Shown: positions 60,901 to 64,000 of the stretch, one piece after another | Numbering within the stretch: the stretch's first letter is position 1 | Layout: each line of letters opens with the position of its first letter | Assembly (NCBI RefSeq): GCF_900497805.2 | Contig: NW_020946557.1 | Span: 7,719,911-7,783,910, forward strand | Origin: Vombatus ursinus | Taxonomy: Eukaryota > Chordata > Mammalia > Diprotodontia > Vombatidae | Direction of reading: 5' to 3' | Length of the DNA: 64,000 nt | Notes under the pieces: generated by a model | The model's database searches: none | The model's input: only the letters and a program-made list of their open reading frames with translations | What the model was told of the DNA's origin: nothing | Position numbers and translations under genes: made by a program

Positions 60901-61623
60901 AACAGATCTGATCAAATTCCACTGAATAGCTTTTACTGAAGATAAAGCTACGGTGTATTACCAGCACTAGAATCAACGGGGTACATCTACAACAAAAAGC
61001 TAACCTGCTATCCATTAATCTGATATAAGAACCTCAAATGTTGGGATGGGGGAGCGGAGAAAAGGACTAAGACATCACGCTGATGCCGAGTCCCAGGGCC
61101 CAGAAAATGAGCTGCGGCAATCTCTTCTCCCAATGAGGTTTCCTTTTTACGGTGGAAACCTGGAGTTACTGTTACAAGAAGCTGGCAGTGCTTCGGAGGA
61201 CGCCCCTGGGCTTCTTCCTCAGCCTCGCCTCCCTTCCCCCAAGCCAAGGTAAGCCCCGAGGGCCCCAGGTGGGCAGGTCAACGCCTCCTCACCCGGGAGC
61301 CCCCCGGGCAGCGTCCCCCCCTTCCCCAGGCTCACCTCCAGCTTGTGATTAATCTGGGACACGGTCTGTGCTTTGTGGCAGAGCTGCGCGAAGCAGGAGC
61401 TCAGGCTGGTCATCTTCTGGCGTCCCTCGTAAGTGATGTCCGCCTGGTCCGGGTCGATCTCGCCCAGGAGCAGGTCCACGTCCACGAAGGCCTTGTCAAA
61501 CTCCTTCTCCAGCACCTCCAGCCACCGGAACATTGACACCCCGCCGGGGGGTACCCCTGAGGCGCAGGAGGCACCCCCGGAGACCCCGCCGGGCCCCGCC
61601 GAGCACGGGCCGCCCGCCGACAT
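22249..61623 (-). CDS. GOPC: GOPC, Golgi-associated PDZ and coiled-coil protein (whole coding span, 9 exons)
   Basis: Coding exons in transcript order: 61623-61336, 46762-46598, 44297-44274, 35015-34840, 33645-33480, 31489-31394, 30298-30134, 23721-23541, 22367-22249. All introns are GT-AG and the frame runs through without a break, giving 459 residues. GOPC (PIST, CAL, FIG) is a peripheral Golgi/TGN scaffold that sorts CFTR, receptors and channels by binding their C-termini, and is linked to Rho/Rab GTPases and golgins. Rough domains: conserved N-terminal region 30-95, coiled coils within about 85-240, PDZ about 285-368 with the GLGI carboxylate loop at 299-302 and the class I His at about 350 (KHKEAV), acidic cluster 376-387, divergent tail. 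The start is the first in-frame ATG, has G at -3, and matches human MSAGGPC. Human length is 462 or 454. Confidence 0.97.
22791..22955 (+). repeat. Mar-1 SINE, well preserved
   Basis: Head GGGGGCAGTTAGGTGACGCA, body ACCTGAGTTCAAATCTGCCC and CTAGCTGTGTGACCCTGGGC, tail C-run plus (AAAAT)n. Flanked by a perfect 15-bp target duplication AAAATTACTTTGTAA at 22777-22791 and 22956-22970. In GOPC intron 8. Confidence 0.95.
22956..23075 (+). repeat. 70-bp tandem duplication carrying the SINE target site
   Basis: The 15-mer AAAATTACTTTGTAA recurs at 22956, 22990, 23026 and 23061, besides the 5' copy at 22777. Copies 2 to 4 and 3 to 5 are 70 and 71 bp apart, so an approximately 70-bp block (target site, A/T tail, target site, TTGC) was duplicated after the insertion. 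Confidence 0.92.
23541..23721 (-). CDS. GOPC: GOPC coding exon 8 (PDZ end, acidic tail)
   Basis: 181 nt, acceptor TTTAG before AGAGGA, ending in phase 1 before GTAAAAG. It encodes [20 protein letters not shown], then [20 protein letters not shown] and a less conserved stretch ([20 protein letters not shown]) where the human protein differs at many positions. Confidence 0.97.
23722..25080. other. GOPC intron 7, 3' part, without recognised repeat
   Basis: Mostly unique-looking intron. A MIR-like fragment (CTGCCACTTAGCAGCTGCC) lies at about 24910-24985. A 93-codon open frame at 24623-24904 has no support as a gene. Confidence 0.5.
25085..25215 (-). repeat. L1 3' UTR fragment
   Basis: Antisense marsupial L1 3' end: CACATTGGCCATGTCCAAAA followed by TTTTATCCTGCATTTTAAAT. 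The same CACATTGGCCATGTCC recurs at 53761. Confidence 0.7.
25230..25465 (-). repeat. MIR/Mar-1-like CORE-SINE
   Basis: Antisense: ATCCTCACAACCCTGGGAGG, CCCATTTTACAGATGAGTAA, ACTTGCCCAGGTTCACACAG, TTTGAACTCAGGTTTTCCTG. Same type as the sense copy at 625-880. Confidence 0.85.
25465..25560 (+). repeat. L2 3' end
   Basis: TTTAGCACAGTGCCAGGTAC then AGGCTCTTAATAAATGTTTA: the 3' terminus of L2. Confidence 0.75.
25565..25870 (+). repeat. L2 LINE segment, left of SINE insertion
   Basis: Sense L2 3' half: TCCTAAAGCACAGTTCTTAC, AAACTCCAGTGGCTCCCTAT, CTATAATCCAGTGACATTGG. Confidence 0.82.
25875..26122 (-). repeat. Mar-1 SINE inserted in L2-rich DNA
   Basis: Antisense full-length Mar-1: GTTCAGTCGTTTTTTCAG, GGTATTCTTGGCAGAGCTAC, CAGATGAGGAACTGAAG, GTGTCACCTAGCTGTCC. 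Confidence 0.92.
26125..28090 (+). repeat. L2 LINE pieces, about 2 kb, old
   Basis: Sense L2-type sequence in several diverged blocks: CTAATCCCTTCCAAGACCTA, ACTCTACTAAAACTGCTCTC, ATAAACGATTCTCAAATCTC (ORF2), AAGCCTTCCACTCTTTCAAC, and the 3' end GCACAGAGAAAGTGTTTAAT at about 28050. It may be more than one insertion; boundaries are approximate. Confidence 0.65.
28091..29234. other. GOPC intron 7, no recognised repeat
   Basis: I see no exon and no confident repeat family here. Confidence 0.45.
29235..29345 (-). repeat. L2 3' end
   Basis: Antisense L2 terminus: AAGTGACTACTATGAATCAG, GGCACCAAGGATACAAAATA, TGACCTTAAGGAGCTTACAG. Confidence 0.78.
29640..29960 (-). repeat. Possible L1 3' region, diverged
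   Basis: Antisense L1-like text (TTGCCTACATTTCCCAATAC, AATCAACACATCAAACCAGG, ATTTCACTGCATTGTTTCAT). Similarity is weak and from memory. Confidence 0.4.
30134..30298 (-). CDS. GOPC: GOPC coding exon 7 (PDZ core)
   Basis: 165 nt, 55 codons, phase 0, acceptor GATAG and donor GTAAGT. It encodes [20 protein letters not shown] through [20 protein letters not shown] and ILSQQ. The His of KHKEAV sits at the start of helix alphaB, as in class I PDZ domains that bind S/T-x-hydrophobic C-termini. Ala in RDAK replaces human Thr. Confidence 0.97.
30300..32060. other. GOPC introns 6 and 5 (part), AT-rich, no recognised repeat
   Basis: Outside exon 6 this is AT-rich intron with homopolymer A/T runs and no confident repeat. 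Confidence 0.5.
31394..31489 (-). CDS. GOPC: GOPC coding exon 6 (PDZ start)
   Basis: 96 nt, 32 codons, phase 0, acceptor CCTAG and donor GTAAGA. It encodes [20 protein letters not shown] followed by [16 protein letters not shown] is the PDZ carboxylate-binding loop, so the domain is split between exons 6 and 7 just after it. Confidence 0.97.
32065..32212 (+). repeat. Mar-1 SINE, short form
   Basis: GGGGCAGCTAGGCGGTACAG, CAGGAGGACTCGAATTCAAA, CTAGCTGTGTGACCCTGGGC and an A-tail. A short TATTGTAT direct repeat lies on each side. Confidence 0.93.
32788..33032 (-). repeat. Mar-1 SINE, full length
   Basis: Antisense: GTTGTTCAGTCATTTCAGTC, GGGGTTTTCTTGGCAAAGAT, GGAAACTGAGGCAAACAGGG, CTATCCACTGAGTCACCTAG. 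Confidence 0.93.
33480..33645 (-). CDS. GOPC: GOPC coding exon 5 (linker before PDZ)
   Basis: 166 nt. Its first base completes the Arg codon begun in exon 4, and it ends in phase 0 at CAT before GTATGT. It encodes [20 protein letters not shown] through [13 protein letters not shown]. Human has Pro where this has Ser in KRSMQ. It finishes the coiled coil and starts the linker to the PDZ domain. Confidence 0.97.
33690..34370 (-). repeat. L2 LINE, 3' part
   Basis: Reverse complement of L2: CAGTTCCAGGCAAGGGAAAT, TTTTGAACTTGATACTACAG, GTCTGCAGGTAGGAGAGTGG. The 149-codon open frame on the minus strand here is L2 non-coding sequence. Confidence 0.7.
34425..34612 (-). repeat. SINE, second marsupial family
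   Basis: Antisense: AACTTACAGTCTTAGATAAT, TACCTAGAGTACTAGGGG, GTGACTTGCCCAGGATCACA, CCAGCTCTCTATTTTATTAT. Confidence 0.75.
34840..35015 (-). CDS. GOPC: GOPC coding exon 4 (second coiled coil)
   Basis: 176 nt, entering in phase 0 after GTTAG and leaving in phase 2 at GGAAG before GTGGGT. It encodes [40 protein letters not shown] and [14 protein letters not shown], a leucine-rich heptad region needed in the family for Golgi targeting and partner binding. The donor GTGGGT is weaker than its neighbours. Confidence 0.97.
35105..35335 (-). repeat. SINE, second marsupial family
   Basis: Antisense: TGTGTAGGGAACTCCAAGCA, CTTAGAGTCTTAAAGCATTC, TTTGCTCAGGGTCACAAAG. It begins only about 90 bp upstream of GOPC exon 4. 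Confidence 0.72.
36240..36430 (+). repeat. MIR
   Basis: Sense MIR: GTCAGGAAAATCTAGATTCA, CACCTCAGATGCTTACCACA, CTTCATCTGTAATATGGGGA. Confidence 0.75.
36589..36735 (+). repeat. Mar-1 SINE, short form
   Basis: GGGGCAGCCAGGTGGCACAG, GACCCGAGTTCAAATCTAGC, CTAGCTGTGTGACCGTTGGC and an A-rich tail. Diverged direct repeat (ACAGGAGTAAA / ATAGGAGTTAAA) at the ends. Confidence 0.92.
37025..37165 (-). repeat. MIR/L2 3' end fragment
   Basis: Antisense: TATTATCTCATTTGATTCTC, CAACAACCCTGGAAGGCAGG, TTCATTTTACTGTTGAGG. Confidence 0.75.
37440..37860 (+). repeat. L1 LINE, ORF2 C-terminus and 3' UTR
   Basis: Sense L1 end: ATGTAATAGAATACTATTGT encodes the EYYCA block equivalent to EYYSA of other L1 ORF2 ends. 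Then come CAGAACCAGGAGAACAATTT, GAAAGACTTAGGAACTCTGA and GACATGGAATATGTGGAAAC of the marsupial L1 3' UTR. 5'-truncated. Confidence 0.82.
38468..38625 (+). repeat. Mar-1 SINE, young-looking
   Basis: GGGGCAGCTAGCTGGCTCAG, TTCAGGAGGACCCGAGTTCA, GACCCTGGGCAAGTCACTTA and a pure A-tail of about 22. Target repeat AGAATGTTGAACACT / AGAATGGTGAGCACT at the ends. Confidence 0.95.
38640..39670 (-). repeat. L2 LINE, about 1 kb
   Basis: Reverse complement of L2: 3' end region TTGCTCTCAAGGGAGACATA, CAGGCAGCCACTGGAATTTA, ATCATTTGGGCAACGGTGTG, and ORF2 part TCTATGGGACACCAACTTCG. It may continue, very diverged, to about 39960. Confidence 0.82.
39970..41060 (-). repeat. CR1/L3 LINE, ORF2 region, ancient
   Basis: On the + strand the landmarks run in CR1-antisense order: TTTGTGTCATCTTCAAATTT, GATAAAAATGGCAAATAACA, TTTCTGGGACATTCACTAGA, CTTTATGAAGTCATGCTGGC, TGGCCTATGGTTTGCTGACT. 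This is the reverse complement of CR1-clade reverse transcriptase. About 1.1 kb. Confidence 0.72.
41260..41440 (+). repeat. MIR
   Basis: Sense: CATGACCTTGATTAGGTCTT, CTGTTCCTCACCTGTAAAAC, GAGGTCCCTTCTAGGTATGT. Confidence 0.75.
42165..42336. mobile_element. hAT-type palindromic MITE
   Basis: 172 bp whose left half (GGGTGGGGAACCTGCAGCC ... TTCACAGAACAAATCCC) is the reverse complement of its right half (GGGATTTGTTCTGTGAAG ... CCGCAGGTTCCCCACCCCTG). Ends resemble the CAGGGGTGGG termini of hAT elements. No coding capacity. An 8-bp target duplication is no longer clear. In GOPC intron 3. Confidence 0.85.
42690..42975 (+). repeat. L2 3' end containing a (GT)n
   Basis: CCTTCCTTCAAGGCCCAACT, CTTGTAGGCAGAGACTATAT and TATCTCCAGCACCTAGAAGA are L2 3' landmarks. 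A GT microsatellite at 42865-42900 expanded inside it. A TA run follows at about 42990-43008. Confidence 0.8.
43085..43325 (+). repeat. LINE 3' end (L1 or RTE tail)
   Basis: GGGGATGGCTCTCTGGGACA, GGGAAATTTAGGCAATATTA and ATATTAATAAAAATTTATTT. The same tail occurs at 54080-54190, so it is a repeat; family assignment uncertain. Confidence 0.6.
44274..44297 (-). CDS. GOPC: GOPC 24-nt microexon (residues 152-159)
   Basis: Exactly 24 nt between a TTAAG acceptor and a GTAAGT donor, encoding SVPSVEEL (human SGPSVEEL). It is phase 0 on both sides, so inclusion or skipping keeps the frame and explains the two known GOPC isoforms that differ by eight residues. The longer form is the one described as neuronal PIST. 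It falls inside the coiled-coil region. Confidence 0.95.
44840..45005 (-). repeat. MIR-like fragment
   Basis: Antisense: TTTTAAAGATGAGGAAATCA, AGTGAGGAGCCGACCCTCCG, TTCTTTCCACTACACTCTGC. Confidence 0.65.
45060..45245 (+). repeat. MIR
   Basis: Sense: AGTGTAGTACTATAGAAAAA, ACTGGCAAGTCCCCTGACCT, CATTTGTAAAATGAAGATAC. Confidence 0.75.
45600..45660 (-). repeat. L2 3' terminal fragment
   Basis: ACATATATTTACTGAGTATC followed by TACTATGTGCAAAGAACAC. Confidence 0.65.
45840..46230 (+). repeat. Two MIRs in tandem
   Basis: First: AACTCTACTGCTAATTGTGA ... ATTCAGCTTCCTTATCAATA. Second: AAGATCTGGGTTCAAGTACC, TATGTGACTGTGGGCAAGGC, then, after about 60 bp of extra sequence, GGGCCTCAGTTTCCTCATCT. Confidence 0.75.
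46598..46762 (-). CDS. GOPC: GOPC coding exon 2 (residues 97-151)
   Basis: 165 nt, phase 0 at both ends, acceptor AAAG before GCA and donor GTAAGT. It encodes [20 protein letters not shown] through GTIKAKL, a strongly helical part of the first coiled coil, nearly identical to human from memory. Confidence 0.97.
47105..47300 (-). repeat. L1-type LINE 3' tail
   Basis: Antisense of a marsupial LINE 3' UTR: TTTTCCCAATTACATGTAAA, TTCTCCCTCCCTCCACCTCC, GGCAAACAATTTGATATAGG, ATGTGCAATCATGTAAAATA. Confidence 0.65.
47320..47450 (-). repeat. L2 3' end
   Basis: CTGTGCCAGTAAATTCTGGA, ATACAAATACAAAAATGAGA, GAAGTTACATTCTACTGAGG, in antisense L2 order. Confidence 0.7.
47455..49790. repeat. Diverged GC-rich tandem repeat block in GOPC intron 1
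   Basis: A GC-rich island in AT-rich intron, containing at least four or five diverged units built on a CCCCTGRRGAAAGGGARCAAG-type core followed by a CCTTGGCC-rich stretch. Clear pairs: GGAGTAGGAGCCTTGAGAGT (47519) with GGAGCAAGAGCCTTGGGACT (49697); GGGGAAGGGAGCAAGAACGT (48440) with GGGGAAAGAGCACAAAAGTA (49597); and the unit at 48569. Middle parts (48720-49560) are only weakly periodic. A solo LTR splits the first unit. No gene is recognised in it. Confidence 0.7.
47543..48373 (+). mobile_element. Solo LTR of an endogenous retrovirus (class II-like)
   Basis: 831 bp starting TGTGAGGG and ending CAGTACA, flanked by a perfect 6-bp duplication GTCATC (47537-47542 and 48374-48379). U3 has three tandem units of 61-69 bp from 47864 to 48059, an inverted CCAAT box ATTGGCT (48065-48071) and a TATA-like TATTTA (48105-48110). 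AATAAA lies at 48215-48220, with a GT-rich stretch after it as in an R/U5 junction. No internal viral sequence is present, so it is a solo LTR fossil. The 6-bp target duplication suggests class II, but family is inference. The intact duplication suggests it is not among the oldest repeats here. Confidence 0.85.
50045..50225 (+). repeat. MIR/CORE-SINE
   Basis: Sense: GGTAGCATGGCATGGTAAAT, AGAAGACCTGAATTCAAATT, CTTATTTATAAAATGGGCAT. Confidence 0.75.
50290..50460 (+). repeat. MIR/CORE-SINE
   Basis: Sense: GGCAGCTGGGGAGATGGGG, GTACCTCAGTTTCCTCACTA, GTAGATCTATGATCCTATGA. Confidence 0.7.
51290..51522 (-). repeat. Mar-1 SINE, full length
   Basis: Antisense: TTGTTCAGTCATTTTCAGTC, GTGTTTTCTTGGCACTGATA, GATATTGAGGCAAACAGGGT, CACTGTACTACCTAGCTACC. 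Confidence 0.92.
51525..52350. other. GOPC intron 1, no recognised content
   Basis: AT-rich intron; no exon or confident repeat seen. Confidence 0.5.
52355..52600 (-). repeat. MIR/Mar-1-like CORE-SINE, long form
   Basis: Antisense: AAGTTTGCAAAGTGCTTTAC, ACAAATATTATCTCACTCTA, AGGTTAAGTGACTTGTCCTA, TTTACTGCACCACCCAGG. Confidence 0.85.
53455..53530 (+). repeat. L2 3' terminal fragment
   Basis: CATCTAGTACTGTGCCATAA followed by GTACTGAATAAATGTTGAAC. Confidence 0.7.
53643..53830 (-). repeat. L1 3' UTR
   Basis: Antisense of the marsupial L1 end: ATTAACAAAAATCTATTTTT, ACAAATATGCAAAATAAAGC, CACATTGGCCATGTCCCAAA. Confidence 0.75.
53960..54190 (+). repeat. LINE 3' end (same tail as 43085-43325)
   Basis: GAGAAATGTAGGTAATATAA and AAAGGTATCAATACAAATTT match the tail at 43085-43325. 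TTTTTGACATGGTTAGCTTG precedes it. Confidence 0.6.
54200..55234. other. GOPC intron 1, no recognised content
   Basis: AT-rich, with a short (AAT)n-like run at about 55083-55108. No exon seen. Confidence 0.5.
55235..55480 (-). repeat. Mar-1 SINE, full length
   Basis: Antisense: TTTTGGTTGTGTCTGACTAT, GGTTTTCTTAGCAAAGATAC, AAGGTCACACAGCTAGTAAG, CTGCACCACATAGCTGCC. TATATTCCAT / TATACTCCAT at the two ends may be the target duplication. Confidence 0.93.
56385..56550 (-). repeat. MIR-like fragment
   Basis: Antisense: TTTGCAAAGTGCTTTACATT, ATTTATCCCCATTTTACCAA, GAAGAAATTGAGGAAG. Confidence 0.75.
56690..58275 (+). repeat. L2 LINE, about 1.35 kb of ORF2 and 3' end, with nested SINE
   Basis: Sense L2 ORF2 landmarks in order: CTGAAGCCACTGACACTATC, CTCCTACCTATCCTTCTGAT, GGATTTAATTATCATCTCTA, then after the SINE CACAATTCTCAAATCTACTT, ACATGTCCAAAACTGAACTC, TCCACTCCTCACTATCTCTC, AAACTCCAGTGGCTCCCTAT, and the end AATACCTGGAACTTAGTAGG. 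The longest and clearest LINE copy here; it is not intact. Confidence 0.9.
57062..57300 (+). repeat. Mar-1 SINE nested in L2
   Basis: Sense Mar-1 interrupting L2 ORF2: CAACTAGGTGGGGCAGTACA, AGAGACCTGAGCTCAAAACC, CTCATCTGTAAAATGAGTTA, GAAAATGGCAAACCATTCCA, ending in CAACTCAATAACAACAA. Younger than its host L2. Confidence 0.93.
58276..59470. other. GOPC intron 1, no recognised content
   Basis: AT-rich with no exon or confident repeat. One C-rich patch lies at 58505-58535. Confidence 0.5.
59475..59622 (-). repeat. Mar-1 SINE, short form
   Basis: Antisense: T-run, GGGGTTAAGTGACTTGCCCA, ATTTGAACTCAGGTCTTCCT, CTGCCCCATCTAGCTGCCCC. AAGATGCTTT / AAGATGTTTA at the ends may be the target duplication. 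Confidence 0.93.
60440..60625 (-). repeat. L2 3' end
   Basis: Antisense: CATCTACTATGTGCCAGGCA, CTTGTTCTCAAGGAGCTTAA, AGTAAGGGAGACAACATTCC. Confidence 0.82.
61336..61623 (-). CDS. GOPC: GOPC coding exon 1 (residues 1-96)
   Basis: It starts at the ATG complementary to 61621-61623 and ends at GAG followed by GTGAGC (phase 0). A Gly/Ala/Pro-rich leader of about 30 residues (MSAGGPC...) precedes the conserved block [35 protein letters not shown] and [14 protein letters not shown], which begins the first coiled coil. The exon is in the CpG island. The frame stays open upstream only through a GTG, so no earlier ATG competes. Confidence 0.97.
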
Positions 61624-61881
61624 GGCGCTGCTGAGGGCCTCCCCCTCGCCTCTCCCGCCGACCCCGGCCACCTGCCCGCGGGAGGGGAACAGCCGGGACC
61701 GAGCGCTCTGGGAGCGCGCCGCTGCCGGTCTTGCCTCCCTGTCCCCTCGCGCAGGTAACGATGGGAACCCAGCTCTAGAGGTGGCAAACGGATGAAGCAG
61801 AGGTTGAAGCAGCTACGGAGACGGAACTGGCTATACAGTGGGTCGGTATCGCACCCCCCACCCCCCCTCCCCCGTCCTCTT

Positions 61882-61897
61882 TGCGCATGCGCGGAAG
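61882..61897. promoter_or_regulatory. NRF1 site overlapping ETS-like site
   Basis: The perfect palindrome TGCGCATGCGC runs into GCGGAAG. Both motifs are typical of TATA-less CpG promoters. Motif match only. Confidence 0.7.
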
Positions 61898-61991
61898 CGA
61901 TCCTCCACCGGAGCCGGAGAGGGAGGGGTGGGAGGGGCAAAGGTCAGCGCCTAGCCTGTGATAGGCTTCTCACAGGGCCCATCCTCTTCGT

Positions 61992-62001
61992 GGCCATCTT
62001 G
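61992..62001 (-). promoter_or_regulatory. YY1 motif
   Basis: CAAGATGGCC in the sense of GOPC transcription, the orientation usual for YY1 sites just downstream of start sites. Motif match only. Confidence 0.6.
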
Positions 62002-62164
62002 GGTACTGGCAAGTTGCGGGGACGGAACTCATAGAAGAGTTGGAGGTGTTGAGTAGCGTCACTGTCTACGTGGGAAGGCATGGAGGAAGAGCAAGAGTGT
62101 CCACGTCGCGTAGGAGAGTAGCTTCCGTCCATCTGTTCCTCTGTCTCATCCAAAAGTGGTAGGG

Positions 62165-62180
62165 GCAGAAGGGGGCGCTG
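62165..62180 (+). promoter_or_regulatory. CTCF-like motif
   Basis: GCAGAAGGGGGCGCTG matches the CTCF core CCASYAGRKGGC with two mismatches and has the strong GGGGGCGCT half. It lies about 540 bp upstream of the GOPC ATG. Confidence 0.4.
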
Positions 62181-62204
62181 AGGCAAGAGTGATGAACTAC
62201 TTCA

Positions 62205-62216
62205 TGTGCATGCGCA
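62205..62216. promoter_or_regulatory. Second NRF1-like motif
   Basis: TGTGCATGCGCA differs at one position from the NRF1 consensus. It lies about 320 bp from the first NRF1 site, on the far side of the YY1 motif. Confidence 0.5.
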
Positions 62217-62639
62217 GTAGACAAGTTTTTGTCCCTGTCCTTACCCATCACACGTCTTCTCCCGCCCCCATTCTTTCCCCAGCGAATTGGGGGGGGACTT
62301 GCTTTAAATCATTAGCATATTGTATATCCTCCAGAGTGACAGTCCTGGGCATCCTTTGCATCTTTTCCCGCCCATCTCCGTGCTTCCCTTCAGGCGGCGC
62401 AGGATACACACTTAGCCTGGGCAACCGAACCGACGGGTTATCCTGCCTCGAAACCCTGGGAATGCGCCACGCTGGAGGGCTCGAGGGCTGCAGGAACGGG
62501 AGCATCCCTTCATGACACATAGCCCACGAAGGTTGCACTGCCAATGATCTATAAACTGAGCTGAGACGCCCTCTTTCTTATTCATTCCTTTGGGGCCGGT
62601 TCTGTGCAAGCCCACGGATCGGATCGTAGAATTTAAAAC

Positions 62640-62815
62640 TGAAAGTGACTTGAGAGACCTGGTCCGCCTCCTTTCCCTCTTTTTTTCAGATGTGGAAACT
62701 GACGGCCAAAGCAGTTCCGTATATGTGTAGGGTTGCATAGATAGGAAGTAACAGAGCTGGTTTTTTGAACTTAGTTCCTCTGATTCTAAAGGAGGGTATT
62801 TTTCACTAGACCAGG
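62640..62815 (-). repeat. MIR-type SINE
   Basis: Antisense: TTTTCAGATGTGGAAACTGA, GGTTGCATAGATAGGAAGTA, AGCTGGTTTTTTGAACTTAG. Confidence 0.7.
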
Positions 62816-63124
62816 CTAGTTCTGGCTTCTACTCGGCCAGGACTTTTTAGAATAGGCAATGATACCCTTTCAAGGGCTATGGTTTGGTTGGTTTGGGGAG
62901 GGGGACAGATGAGTCCATCCTTAAAGGAAAACATATTAAAGTAATTCCTCTGTGCATTAAAATAAAAACAAAACAAAAACTGGGAGATTTTATCCTTCCC
63001 CAAAACCTTTAGTTTCAGAAACAAAGTAATTTAAATAGACACTACTTGTGAATGAATCATTTCCCTGACCTTGACTTTTTTTTTTTTGAGGCCCAGGCAG
63101 TGTGATTATAAAATTGCATGAATG

Positions 63125-63310
63125 ATAATGTGGTGTAGTGTTGGCCTCCAAGCCAAGAAGAGCTGAGTTTGGTCCCTCTAGTGACTCATACTGGGCTGCA
63201 TGACTCCACATGTTACTTAACTTCTTAGTGTTCTGGAAACTAAGACTATAAGTTGTAGAAAAGATGCTGACCTGCAGTAGTTTCCTCACCCTTACCAATG
63301 AAACCACAGG
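63125..63310 (+). repeat. SINE, second marsupial family, sense copy
   Basis: Sense: GTGGTGTAGTGTTGGCCTCC, CTGCATGACTCCACATGTTA, AGACTATAAGTTGTAGAAAA, GCTGACCTGCAGTAGTTTCC. It gives the orientation for the antisense copies elsewhere. Confidence 0.7.
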
Positions 63311-64000
63311 TCCAGTCCCTAACTTATAGAGACATGAATATCATACATGGAAATGGCCTTAATTTTTACAAATGTTAGTCGTCAATATTAGTATATAATC
63401 TGTAGAGGGAGGGGGAATAGAAACATAGAAGAAAAATTGAAGAAAAGGATATCATAATATAGCAGATATGTAAGGCCCACATGTATTGAGAGCTGTTGTG
63501 TGGCTCAAAGAAGGCAGAACAGATATCTCTAGCCTCTTCTTCCCCCATTTTAATTCCTTCTAGAAAGGGAAGCAGGAGGTTGGAGCTGGAGGCTACCTCT
63601 CTGCTATCCTCAGAGACAGGGAGTACCAGGTTAGAAGTATATATGAATCTGCTCCCTTAAATATTCTTCATCTCGTGATCTGACTCTGATTTACTTCTGA
63701 TCACTTTGTCATTTTGGGGGTAAGGAGGACTCCAAGATCTATATTTAAGGCTTGACCCCTTTCTCACCAAATAGTAGTTCCTCAATGAATACATATAGCA
63801 AATAGCAAAGGAACTCATTTATCCAAATCATAGCAAAACAGAAATCAGAGAAGGTATGCAAATAATATATAACAGACAATTCAGAGTTGATGGAATCCTA
63901 ATAAAGCTTCCCCCAGCCCCAATATTCTAACTTCCTTAAGGGCCCCACTAAATAGCAGGCACCTCCTGATTTAACCACGCAATCTGGCTCTAACTATACC
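63311..64000. other. Flank upstream of GOPC, no recognised content
   Basis: In human the next gene in this direction is NUS1. No NUS1 exon is visible before the window ends. Confidence 0.5.

Larger units (their letters stand above)
61190..62050 (-). promoter_or_regulatory. GOPC: GOPC CpG-island promoter
   Basis: GC content and CpG frequency rise sharply over exon 1 and its upstream flank. Upstream of the ATG are a palindromic NRF1 site TGCGCATGCGC (61882-61892) directly abutting an ETS-like GCGGAAG (61891-61897), G-rich Sp1/KLF-like runs at about 61918-61938, and a YY1 site (CAAGATGGCC in gene sense, 61992-62001). There is no TATA box. This fits a broad housekeeping promoter. The YY1 orientation would suit a start near 62010-62030, but the start itself is not seen. 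Confidence 0.85.

Noticed and set aside
61433-61795. 120-codon plus-strand open frame opposite GOPC exon 1
   Set aside because: Antisense shadow of a GC-rich coding exon, Pro/Ser/Thr-rich low complexity, no splice or start support.
61410-61940. 176-codon minus-strand open frame over GOPC exon 1
   Set aside because: It is the wrong frame of the GC-rich exon 1 and upstream flank. The GOPC frame in the same place is the conserved one.
1-64000. tRNA genes suggested by the tRNA-like heads of the SINEs
   Set aside because: All such matches are SINE ends with degraded arms; no free-standing tRNA was seen. No CRISPR array, operon or bacterial-type feature is present.

Overview
The window looks like marsupial nuclear DNA. 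It is AT-rich and intron-rich. It carries many tRNA-derived CORE-SINEs of the Mar-1 type (about a dozen copies, several with target-site duplications and A-rich tails), marsupial-style L1 3' ends, abundant old L2 and CR1/L3 LINEs, MIRs and hAT-type DNA transposons. I cannot fix the species from the sequence alone.

Two host genes are supported, converging tail to tail as in human 6q22. (1) DCBLD1, + strand: only its last coding exon (3792-4321) and 3' UTR lie here. The exon encodes most of the cytoplasmic tail, with nine YxxP motifs of the type that recruits CRK/CRKL SH2 domains. (2) GOPC (PIST/CAL/FIG), - strand: all nine coding exons can be read from an ATG at 61623 to a stop at 22249, giving 459 codons (451 if the 24-nt microexon is skipped). 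The protein is a Golgi/trans-Golgi PDZ scaffold with an N-terminal coiled coil, a second coiled coil, a class I PDZ domain and an acidic tail. Its 3' UTR probably runs to about 19150. Its promoter is a CpG island around 61190-62050 with NRF1, ETS, Sp1-like and YY1 motifs; a second NRF1-like motif and a CTCF-like motif lie just upstream.

Layout: 1-3791 DCBLD1 intron; 3792-about 5640 last exon and 3' UTR; about 5640-19150 intergenic, holding L2, CR1/L3, a hAT element, SINEs and an antisense L1; 19150-22248 GOPC 3' UTR, with no recognisable SINE or LINE; 22249-61623 GOPC coding exons and introns, full of repeats; 61624-62300 promoter; 62300-64000 upstream flank.

Features that ordinary annotation would miss: a 24-nt GOPC microexon; a GOPC C-terminus that departs from the human one in its last residues; an 831-bp solo LTR with a perfect 6-bp target duplication, sitting inside one monomer of a diverged GC-rich tandem repeat in GOPC intron 1; an almost identical 71-74-bp segment found both beside DCBLD1 and inside an old hAT element 1.9 kb away (a likely templated insertion); a five-copy cluster of one 15-mer created by a SINE insertion and then a 70-bp tandem duplication; and a nearly palindromic hAT-type MITE. 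I saw no convincing new gene system, and the window is mostly ordinary vertebrate chromosome.
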